Origin: Chthonomonadaceae bacterium
Lineage (GTDB): Bacteria; Armatimonadota; Chthonomonadetes; Chthonomonadales; Chthonomonadaceae
Assembly: GCA_027459665.1 (NCBI GenBank)
Contig: DAIDHN010000014.1
Location: 1-64,000 of the forward strand
Direction: 5' to 3'
DNA length: 64,000 bases
Numbering within the stretch: the first letter of the stretch is position 1; every line of letters starts with the position of its first letter. Of this stretch, positions 41,785 to 49,254 are shown one piece after another. The position numbers and the translations under genes are program-made. Under the pieces are notes generated by a model, which ran no database searches, was not told the origin of the DNA, and saw nothing but the letters and a program-made list of their open reading frames with translations.

Positions 41785-43173
41785 TTGTCTAAAGACAACA
41801 CATCGTTTACAGAACAGAACACACCGCTGAATGCAGAGTCCGACGCGCATGTTCCAACCGCAGACAAAGTTGCACGCGGAGAAGTGGTTCTCTACTTTAC
41901 ACGCCTCATTCTTCTCAGCATCTGCGGTGCATTTCTGGGCGCTCTGCTGCAGCTTAGTCAAATAAAAATGTTCAAGCAGCAAATGGGGCTCAATGTAAGC
42001 ACGCTTGCTACCATGGCGCTTATCACCGGCATTCCGGCCTATGTTCAGCCGTTTCTGGGCGCAGGCATAGACCTTTACCCGCTCTTCGGATACCGCAGAC
42101 GCTCTTACCTTCTGCTGGGAGATATTATCGTCTGCTTCGGGTATCTGCTCATTGCACTCATGAAGCAGTACACCTACACTCCTTTTATCATGGTTCTGCT
42201 CATCATGGGTGCAGGAGGCATGCTGTCTACTGTTGCCGTAAACGCAACACAGGTAAGAATAGGCAATGGAACCGGTACTTTTGGGGCCATGCTTTCCATT
42301 TCACAGCTTATACCGCTCATACTGGGCTTTGCCTACACACAACACTATGCCGGTGTTATTGCCCACTCATGGTCGTATCACCACTGCGTCATAGCCACGC
42401 TGATCTTTCGCCTCTTGCTTCTTCCTACCGTTTGGATGCTGCCGGATAAAAAAGTAAGGGCCGCGTCACATCTGCCCGAAGAAAAACAAAAGCACCTGGA
42501 AGAACGCAAAATACAGCATGCAAAAACGGCCGCCGCTCTCAAAAAAGCTGCCAAAACACCGGGGCTGTGGGCAATTACAGCGTTTGTTTTCTATCTCATC
42601 ATTACCCCTGGCAGTAACAATGCCATTTACTACTTTCAGCGGGACGTGCTGCATTTAAGCAGCATACAAATTGGCAACCTGGGCATGTGGTCTATGGCTG
42701 GCACACTAATTGGGCTGGGATTATATACCTTCATCTCCTACTTTCTTTCTGTAAGGGTGCTGGTGTGGGGTGCATTCCTCATGGACTGCCTTTCCTACCC
42801 AATTCTATACGGAATGCACAACTACTCTTCTGCGGCTGTCATCACCTTTATGTACGCCATGTCGGGAATACTCTACGGTCTTTTTCTCAATACTCTTGCA
42901 GCACGGGCTACACCGCCTGGCATAGAAGGGGCCGTGTACGGCGTTATCATGGCTGCTATCGCACTGGCTGGCAATCTTAGTGAAAAATTTGGCGCACAGC
43001 TTTATCAATACTTTAGCACCGGCCATTCGCTTCCCTATGCCTGGCACCACATGCTTCTGATAGGTTTTCTGTTTACCATTGTCGCATTTATCTTCATACC
43101 CTTCCTGCCTGCCTGGTGCAGAAGCAGCGAGCCGCTTCGTCCCAAACGGGCCGCAGCGAGTACTGGCAGTTGA
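41785..43173 (+). CDS. MFS transporter of unknown substrate
   Basis: The frame is open inside oppF, but a TTG start at 41785 is preferred: GAGGAGG lies seven bases before it and it starts directly after the oppF stop. The 462-residue protein has an N-terminal hydrophilic segment of about 40 residues, then about 12 helices, with a long charged central loop (EEKQKHLEERKIQH). YRRRSYLLLGD after helix 2 fits the superfamily. The BT1/folate-biopterin and nucleoside groups look similar, and the deoB gene just downstream makes nucleoside transport possible. Confidence 0.78.
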   Translation: MSKDNTSFTEQNTPLNAESDAHVPTADKVARGEVVLYFTRLILLSICGAFLGALLQLSQIKMFKQQMGLNVSTLATMALITGIPAYVQPFLGAGIDLYPLFGYRRRSYLLLGDIIVCFGYLLIALMKQYTYTPFIMVLLIMGAGGMLSTVAVNATQVRIGNGTGTFGAMLSISQLIPLILGFAYTQHYAGVIAHSWSYHHCVIATLIFRLLLLPTVWMLPDKKVRAASHLPEEKQKHLEERKIQHAKTAAALKKAAKTPGLWAITAFVFYLIITPGSNNAIYYFQRDVLHLSSIQIGNLGMWSMAGTLIGLGLYTFISYFLSVRVLVWGAFLMDCLSYPILYGMHNYSSAAVITFMYAMSGILYGLFLNTLAARATPPGIEGAVYGVIMAAIALAGNLSEKFGAQLYQYFSTGHSLPYAWHHMLLIGFLFTIVAFIFIPFLPAWCRSSEPLRPKRAAASTGS

Positions 43174-43193
43174 AGCAGAGAGAAGGAATATAA

Positions 43194-44372
43194 ATGAACC
43201 GGTTATTACATCGAGTCATTGTAGCCGTGCTGGATGGAGTGGGAGCCGGAGAACTGCCGGATGCGGAAGCATATGGCGACTGTGGAAGCAATACCCTGGC
43301 GCACACTGCTGATGCTGCCGGAGGGCTGCACCTGCCAAATATGGGCAGTCTTGGCCTCGGCAGCATCCTCCCAATTCTCGGTGTGCCGCCTGTCTCAGCC
43401 CCAGCGGGCTGCTTCGGAAAAATGCGTGAGGCTTCTCCCGGCAAAGACACTATCACCGGCCACTGGGAAATGGCAGGTATAGTGCTGTCTTCACCGTTCC
43501 CCACCTACCCCAATGGCTTTCCACCCGAAGTCATGCTTCCTTTTGAAGATGCCATCGGAATAAAAACCCTGGGAAACCGCCCGGCATCTGGCACCGAAAT
43601 TATAAAACAGCTTGGCAGTGAACACGTACGCACCGGCTGCCCAATTGTATATACTTCGGCAGACAGCGTGTTTCAAATCGCCATGCATGAAGAGGTCGTC
43701 CCGCTGGCACGGCAGTATGAAATATGTGAACTGGCCCGCACTCTTCTTACAGGCAAACATGCCGTGGGCAGAGTAATTGCACGGCCGTTTACAGGCTCTC
43801 AGCCGCCATATCAGCGCACCGAAAACCGTAAAGATTTTCCTCTCGATCCACCGCACAATCTGCTTGATGAACTGTGTGAAGCTGACATGAAAACACATGC
43901 CATCGGAAAAATAAAAGAGATATTCAATGGCCGTTCTATCAGTGTGTGGGACCACACTACCAACAATGCAGCGCATACCAGCGCACTGCTGCAGGCTGTA
44001 AAAAACAGCAGCGCCCATTTTATTTTCGCCAACCTGGAAGATTTTGACATGCTGTATGGGCACCGCAACGATGCACTGGGAATGGCGAGGGCATTGGAAA
44101 CATGGGACGCAGCTCTCCCCCCCATACTGCACGCTCTGCAGCAGGGCGACTTGTTCATCATCACAGCAGACCACGGCAACGATCCAACCACATCATCTAC
44201 CGACCATTCACGAGAATACCCGTTTCTACTGGCTGCCGGGCCTGGGTTGAGGCAGGGCGTAAACCTGGGCACTCGCGGCACCTTTGCCGATATTGCTGCC
44301 ACTGTAAGGCAGGCCCTTGGTCTGCAGCCAGGCAGCAAGGGGGAAAGTTTTTTATCTATGTTGACAAGATAA
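43194..44372 (+). CDS. deoB: Phosphopentomutase
   Basis: This 392-residue enzyme interconverts ribose or deoxyribose 1-phosphate and 5-phosphate in nucleoside salvage. It belongs to the alkaline phosphatase superfamily: metal site LDGVGAGELPDA, phosphorylated Thr in GKDTITGHWE, RPASGTEI, VWDHTTNNA and the metal ligands of DHGND...DHSRE. The length is normal. It lies 20 bases after the MFS gene, suggesting a nucleoside uptake and breakdown pair, and works with upp elsewhere in the window. Confidence 0.96.
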   Translation: MNRLLHRVIVAVLDGVGAGELPDAEAYGDCGSNTLAHTADAAGGLHLPNMGSLGLGSILPILGVPPVSAPAGCFGKMREASPGKDTITGHWEMAGIVLSSPFPTYPNGFPPEVMLPFEDAIGIKTLGNRPASGTEIIKQLGSEHVRTGCPIVYTSADSVFQIAMHEEVVPLARQYEICELARTLLTGKHAVGRVIARPFTGSQPPYQRTENRKDFPLDPPHNLLDELCEADMKTHAIGKIKEIFNGRSISVWDHTTNNAAHTSALLQAVKNSSAHFIFANLEDFDMLYGHRNDALGMARALETWDAALPPILHALQQGDLFIITADHGNDPTTSSTDHSREYPFLLAAGPGLRQGVNLGTRGTFADIAATVRQALGLQPGSKGESFLSMLTR

Positions 44373-44464
44373 CTTTTGCCAACGCTATTCGTCCTTACAT
44401 AATAGAAGTAACTACTTTACCCAGTGTCGTGCATACAGTATCTTTAATGCACAATTGAGACCAC

Positions 44465-45034
44465 ATGGAATATAAATCAGACGAACAAAGACTATTGGTA
44501 AAATGCAGAAGAGGCGATCGCACAGCCTTTGAAGAGGTGTACAACAAGTACACCCGCATAGTGTACCGTCACGCATACCATCTGCTTGGCAGCGGCGATG
44601 AAGCCGATGATGTAATGCAGGAAACCTTTGTACGCGCTTATCGCAGCTTTCCCGAATTCAGAGGCGACTGCAGCATACACACCTGGCTTCTTAAAGTAGC
44701 CGGCAACCTTTGCCGCGACCGTATTAAACAGCGCGTTCGCCGAGGAGATGTTCCACTCAATCTCGACACGCATTATGAAGAACTCACGCCAGATGCATGG
44801 GAGCAAAACCCCGCCGTCACCGTTGAACGGGAAGACATGCACCGAATGATTTATAGAGTGCTCGACGGTCTTCCTGCCGCCCAGAGAGAAATGATCGTGC
44901 TGAGAGACCTGGATGAATTGAGTTATCAGGAAATTGCAGAGGTAATAGGATGCACGGTAGCTGGTGTAAAACTGCGCCTGTTTCGGGCAAGAAAAAGCCT
45001 CCGCACCCGTATGGAAGCTCTTCTGCAAGGATAA
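44465..45034 (+). CDS. ECF-type RNA polymerase sigma factor
   Basis: This 189-residue protein has sigma region 2 (about 25-90: YNKYTRIVYRHAYHLLGS, DEADDVMQETFVRAY, WLLKVAGNLCRDR) and region 4 (about 130-185: LPAAQREMIVLRDLDELSYQEIAEVIGCTVAGVKLRLFRARK split). It resembles the RpoE-like/ECF02-04 groups, which answer to envelope signals. The anti-sigma gene begins 15 bases later and a HtrA-like gene follows, so the three make a signal-response unit. ECF sigmas usually drive their own promoter; the 92 bases upstream are the place to look for it. Confidence 0.93.
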   Translation: MEYKSDEQRLLVKCRRGDRTAFEEVYNKYTRIVYRHAYHLLGSGDEADDVMQETFVRAYRSFPEFRGDCSIHTWLLKVAGNLCRDRIKQRVRRGDVPLNLDTHYEELTPDAWEQNPAVTVEREDMHRMIYRVLDGLPAAQREMIVLRDLDELSYQEIAEVIGCTVAGVKLRLFRARKSLRTRMEALLQG

Positions 45035-45049
45035 CAACTGGAAAAAATC

Positions 45050-45841
45050 ATGTACAACTTTTTTGAACATAAAAAACAATGCAGACAAATCGAGCAGATG
45101 TTATGGGACTACACAGCACACAGGCTGCCAGAAGACATCTATGAAAAAGTGGAAGCTCATCTTGCCCTGTGCGACTCTTGCCAGAGAACCCTGCATTCTA
45201 CTCGCAGTGCACATCAATTGATTTCTGCAGCACGCAGCAGGGAAATTCCTGAACCGGTTTCTACCTGGGAAGACCTTGCTCCTCAGCTGCAGCGTTTTCC
45301 AGTTCCTGTGCAAAACAGCCCGCGGTATGCTCCGCTTGTATGGTCACTCACAGGCGGCGTAGCAGCAGCGCTGCTTATTCTGCTCGCTTTCCTCCCAATG
45401 ATAGGTGCGCTGCAACCAGTGGTGCATCCCGTTCTAGCCCTCCACCCTGCAGAAAGCAAATCTGCACCCGCTGTAATAAACAAACCGGTTGTACTGGCAT
45501 CAAAAACAACTGAACATGCGCCTGCCACGCACCATGCCTCCCTGCAGCAGCTGCCGCGAACTGAACTTGCTGCAGCATGCCGGGCTGCATTCACAGCGCT
45601 GGCTGCATCTACTCATCCTGTGGTTCTTACTCAGGCAGCTGCCCGCACGCCGCTGCATAAACATTCTGCCCCTGCAGTTTCTCCGCATGCAGCACCGCAT
45701 ACTGCCAAACAGCCCCGCATACAGCTGCCCCAAAACAGCCCATCAAATCAGCTGCAGTATGTATCTGCAAGCAGTACAGAACCGCATTACGTCCTTTCCA
45801 TGCTTCAGCCCGATACATCCAGTGAGGACAGTCCCTACTGA
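45050..45841 (+). CDS. Zinc-finger anti-sigma factor, membrane-spanning
   Basis: This 263-residue protein has an N-terminal anti-sigma domain with the H-x3-C-x2-C zinc motif in HLALCDSC (about residues 38-45). One membrane helix (about 100-122) is followed by a long periplasmic region rich in Ala, Pro, His and Gln with no clear fold. It should hold the ECF sigma factor at the membrane until a signal arrives. Its stop overlaps the HtrA-like gene by one base (TGATG), so the products are probably made in step. The sensor region is unlike RseA. Confidence 0.85.
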   Translation: MYNFFEHKKQCRQIEQMLWDYTAHRLPEDIYEKVEAHLALCDSCQRTLHSTRSAHQLISAARSREIPEPVSTWEDLAPQLQRFPVPVQNSPRYAPLVWSLTGGVAAALLILLAFLPMIGALQPVVHPVLALHPAESKSAPAVINKPVVLASKTTEHAPATHHASLQQLPRTELAAACRAAFTALAASTHPVVLTQAAARTPLHKHSAPAVSPHAAPHTAKQPRIQLPQNSPSNQLQYVSASSTEPHYVLSMLQPDTSSEDSPY

Positions 45842-47010
45842 TGAAACGCTGTTTCACGGCACTGCTTCTACTCCTCACTGCAGCAGGAGCGCATGCACTT
45901 GATCCTGCCGTACAAAAAGCGCCTCGCCAAACGGCTGTCATACCTGCCCAAAGTACGCCAGATGTACTGCAGAAACTGAATCAGGAGCTAATCGACCTTT
46001 TTCAAACTTCCAGGCAGTACTCTGTCTCCATACAGGGCTGGGCGCTTCCTTCCAGCCGAACCTCCCTTGTTCTCACACGCCCTATGCCTTTGGTGGGCAG
46101 CGGGTTTCTTATTCCAGGCGGCTACGTGGTAACAGCCGCCGAAGTAGTAGAAGGTATTCCAAACCCTTACATTGTGCTTTTTGACGGCAGACACATCAAG
46201 GCAGACGCTATCAACTACAGCACAAGCGCAAACATTGCAGTACTGCATGTTCCGTTCGTTTCACCCGATTCAGGGCTGATCTGGAGCAGGCAGCGTAGCC
46301 TGCAAACGGGCAGTCTTGCTTTGGCAATGGGAGTGGCAGGCGGGTTTCCGGCCTCCCCCTCACTTGGAATGATCGCCTCACAAGAACGAAATGCAAGTTC
46401 ACTAGATAATCGTTATCACTACAGGCACCTAATTCAGTTTCAGGGCACTGTTGCTGCCGGCAGCAGCGGCAGCCCCCTGCTCAATATCAATGGGCACGTA
46501 ATCGGCATGATCATCGGCGCTTCCAGCTGGATGAGCCATGGCCCCTCAATGCCGTTTCCGCCACCCCCGCACCACCACGACTTTCACAATGACTTTTTTC
46601 CCATGCCCTTCAACTCTACTGTACTGGCACTGCCTGCATCTACTCTTCAACCTAAAGTAGAAGCGCTTATCAAAGGCGTGAGAAAACTGCCTGCCGGAGG
46701 ATGGATCGGAATATTCTTATCACGTAAAAGCCGCAGGCCAATGGTCAAAACAGTCTTTCTCGATGCAGCCGCAGGAAAAGCAGGTATGCGCCCCGGCGAT
46801 ATTATCCTCTCTATTAACCAGCAGCCAACCCCCTTCTGGTACGATTTCATACATGCCGCAAGCCAAACAATTGCAGGGCAAACCCTGCATCTGGAAGTGA
46901 TGCGGGGCAAAAAAACCTTGCAGCTTACTCTTCAGATCACTGCCTTTCCCAGCTCAAAAAAGGCATTCCTTAGCATGAAGCGCATATCCCTTCCAGATAC
47001 GCCGCACTAG
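45841..47010 (+). CDS. HtrA/DegP-like protein with degenerate catalytic triad and PDZ domain
   Basis: This 389-residue protein has a signal peptide (residues 1-20), a trypsin-like domain (about 80-275) and a PDZ domain (about 285-375, GMRPGDIILSINQQ). The domain keeps the serine context GSSGSP (Ser209) and GSGFLIPGGYVVT. However, the catalytic His position is Glu101 (VTAAEVV in place of VTNAHVV) and the catalytic Asp position is Asn131 (SANIAVL in place of SDLAVL). It is therefore unlikely to be a peptidase. Located after the anti-sigma gene, it may bind misfolded proteins and signal to the sigma factor. A His-Pro-rich loop (PPPPHHHDFHNDF) may bind metal. Confidence 0.82.
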   Translation: MKRCFTALLLLLTAAGAHALDPAVQKAPRQTAVIPAQSTPDVLQKLNQELIDLFQTSRQYSVSIQGWALPSSRTSLVLTRPMPLVGSGFLIPGGYVVTAAEVVEGIPNPYIVLFDGRHIKADAINYSTSANIAVLHVPFVSPDSGLIWSRQRSLQTGSLALAMGVAGGFPASPSLGMIASQERNASSLDNRYHYRHLIQFQGTVAAGSSGSPLLNINGHVIGMIIGASSWMSHGPSMPFPPPPHHHDFHNDFFPMPFNSTVLALPASTLQPKVEALIKGVRKLPAGGWIGIFLSRKSRRPMVKTVFLDAAAGKAGMRPGDIILSINQQPTPFWYDFIHAASQTIAGQTLHLEVMRGKKTLQLTLQITAFPSSKKAFLSMKRISLPDTPH

Positions 47011-47083
47011 CGCCGATTTGTCCCCCTCTCGTCTAAAGCAAATACTTGCAGTATGTAGAGGCGGTATAATGTATAAGCAGGGA

Positions 47084-47134
47084 ATGAACGCACTGCATAC
47101 CCAGAATCCCCAGGAGCAAACCCCTCTCATATGA
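47084..47134 (+). CDS. Possible 16-codon leader ORF coupled to amylase gene
   Basis: ATG at 47084 begins a 16-codon frame (MNALHTQNPQEQTPLI) that ends TGA at 47132-47134, overlapping the ATG at 47131. A TATAAT lies at 47066-47071, so the ORF would start close to the transcript 5' end. The ribosome site is weak (GCAGGGA). An AGGAG inside it (47110-47114) may instead serve the amylase. Low confidence. Confidence 0.3.
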   Translation: MNALHTQNPQEQTPLI

Positions 47135-49254
47135 CTATACGCCACTCTTCGGTATGCAGTGATATGACACTGTACCGCCTGCTGGGTGTTCTGCTGCTTG
47201 CTGCAGCACCCGCGGCTTATGCAAGCACTGCTGCCTCCCATCTGGTTTGGTTTAAGTTTAGGCCAGAAGCAAAATGCACAACGGTTGCTGTTGCAGGCAG
47301 TTTCAACGGCTGGAACAAAGATGCAAGCCCAATGTCTCTGCAAGCCGATGGACGCACCTGGCAGGCTTCGCTGCCGCTCTCACCTGGTGTATACCAGTTC
47401 AAATATGTGCTCAACGGCACAACATGGGTAGATGCGCCAGGGCTGCCAGAGCAAAGCGATGGCAACGGCAACGTCAATAGCGTGCTGGTGGTGTATCCGG
47501 CTGGCTACTCAATGTACCCTGATAAAATAGGGGATGGCAGCATTACCCCGCAGGGAATAGCGCACCACCCCGCCGCTCCTTATGTGCAGCGTGTTTCTGC
47601 CGGTGTAATGGCTCTTATGCTGCGTACGCGTGCAAACGACGTAGCTCACTGCACGCTACTGCAGCCTCGGCATGCCCCAATAACGCTTTCGGCTGCCAGC
47701 TCAAACCCTTTGTATGATTATTGGCGGGTACAGCTGCCCGTACATGCCAATCAAACGCTTCACTACGCTTTTCAGATCACAGACGGTTCAAAAACGCTTG
47801 CACTCGATAATTCCGGCCTGCACACAGGCAGGCCGGAACAGTGGTTCTCGCTAAAGGTAAACCGTTTCCCTCCATTCATAACCCCTCAATGGCCCCGAAG
47901 TGCAGTTTTCTATCAGATATTCCCCGACCGTTTTGCCGATGGCGATCCTTCCAACAACGGAATACATGCTCACCCGTTTGGTTCTCAGCCTGACTTTTTT
48001 CACCGGCAGGGAGGAGATTTGCAGGGAGTGATGCAGCATTGGCAATACCTGCAGAAACTGGGCATCAATGCTCTTTACTTCAATCCACTCTTCACAGCGC
48101 GAAGCTACCACGGGTACGACACCACAGACTACCTGCACGTAGACCCTCATTTTGGCAGCAATGCACTGCTCAAGCAGCTGGTGCAGCGTGCGCATAAATC
48201 TGGCTGGCATGTAATTCTAGACGGTGTGTTCAACCATACAGGCATAGATTTTCCTGCATTTCAAAGCCTGCTGAAACAGGGGACGGCTTCGCCATACAAA
48301 CAATGGTACTTTGTACACCACTTCCCGCTGCATGTTCGCAGCGGGGAAACAGGATACGAAGGCTGGTTTGGTTCTCCCTATCTGCCCAAGCTCAATGTGC
48401 TGAACCCAAACACCCAAAAGTTTCTGCTGCATGTTGCAACATGGTGGATTCGGTATGCGCACATAGACGGCTGGAGACTGGATGCTGCCGACCAGGTAAC
48501 ACCGCAATACTGGCGCATCTTCAGAAAAACCGTGAAGAAACAAAACCCGCAGGCATATCTGGTGGGAGAAATATGGCCAAACGCGGCAGAATGGCTGCAG
48601 GGAGACATGTTCGACTCTGTGATGAACTATCGCTGGAGGCAGGATGTACTCAACTTCTTTGCATACCAGCACACCACCCCAACTCAATTTGCTGCGGCAC
48701 TGCAGCGAATTGAGTCTGATTACCCCCAGGCAGCAGACAACGTACTGTTCAATATTCTAGACAGCCATGACACAGAACGCATTCGCACCACGTTTCAAAA
48801 CAACTGGACGCGAGAACAGCAGGCTGTGGTGTTTCAACTCACTTACCCCGGCACACCTTGCATTTACTATGGAGATGAAATAGGTATGGAGGGAGGCCGC
48901 GATCCAGATGACCGGCGCGCCATGCTCTGGCAGCGCTCTCTTTGGCACAGCAATACCCTGCACCTCTATCAAAACGCGATCGCTTTGCGAAGAAGCAGCA
49001 AAACTCTGCAAACCGGCGGCTTTCGCACTGTAACTGCCAGCGATGCAGAGCAAATGTATGGTTTTGAACGAATACTCCGAAACAAACACATATTAGTGCT
49101 GTTCAATCGAAGCGACACAGCCAGAACTGAACAACTTTCTGCAGAGGGTGCTTACTGGAAATCTCTACTGCCAGAAGGGGTTGCCCCCACCCAGGCGCAG
49201 AATAAGCTTACTTTGCAGTTCCCGCCGTATGGCTGGGCAGTGCTTGGGAACTGA
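47131..49254 (+). CDS. Secreted GH13 alpha-amylase/neopullulanase-type enzyme with N-terminal CBM48-like domain
   Basis: The 707-residue product has a signal peptide (the hydrophobic run MTLYRLLGVLLLAAAP begins at the in-frame ATG 47164, an alternative start). A glycogen-binding CBM48/AMPK-type domain follows (about 35-125, VAVAGSFNGWN), then a second beta domain (about 140-240) and a GH13 barrel. Catalytic residues are Asp in DGWRLDAADQ, Glu in YLVGEIWP and Asp in ILDSHDTER; FYQIFPDRFADGD is typical of the neopullulanase group (GH13_20). It hydrolyses starch, pullulan or cyclodextrin outside the membrane. Its end overlaps the convergent glycosidase gene by 47 bases. Confidence 0.9.
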   Translation: MTIRHSSVCSDMTLYRLLGVLLLAAAPAAYASTAASHLVWFKFRPEAKCTTVAVAGSFNGWNKDASPMSLQADGRTWQASLPLSPGVYQFKYVLNGTTWVDAPGLPEQSDGNGNVNSVLVVYPAGYSMYPDKIGDGSITPQGIAHHPAAPYVQRVSAGVMALMLRTRANDVAHCTLLQPRHAPITLSAASSNPLYDYWRVQLPVHANQTLHYAFQITDGSKTLALDNSGLHTGRPEQWFSLKVNRFPPFITPQWPRSAVFYQIFPDRFADGDPSNNGIHAHPFGSQPDFFHRQGGDLQGVMQHWQYLQKLGINALYFNPLFTARSYHGYDTTDYLHVDPHFGSNALLKQLVQRAHKSGWHVILDGVFNHTGIDFPAFQSLLKQGTASPYKQWYFVHHFPLHVRSGETGYEGWFGSPYLPKLNVLNPNTQKFLLHVATWWIRYAHIDGWRLDAADQVTPQYWRIFRKTVKKQNPQAYLVGEIWPNAAEWLQGDMFDSVMNYRWRQDVLNFFAYQHTTPTQFAAALQRIESDYPQAADNVLFNILDSHDTERIRTTFQNNWTREQQAVVFQLTYPGTPCIYYGDEIGMEGGRDPDDRRAMLWQRSLWHSNTLHLYQNAIALRRSSKTLQTGGFRTVTASDAEQMYGFERILRNKHILVLFNRSDTARTEQLSAEGAYWKSLLPEGVAPTQAQNKLTLQFPPYGWAVLGN

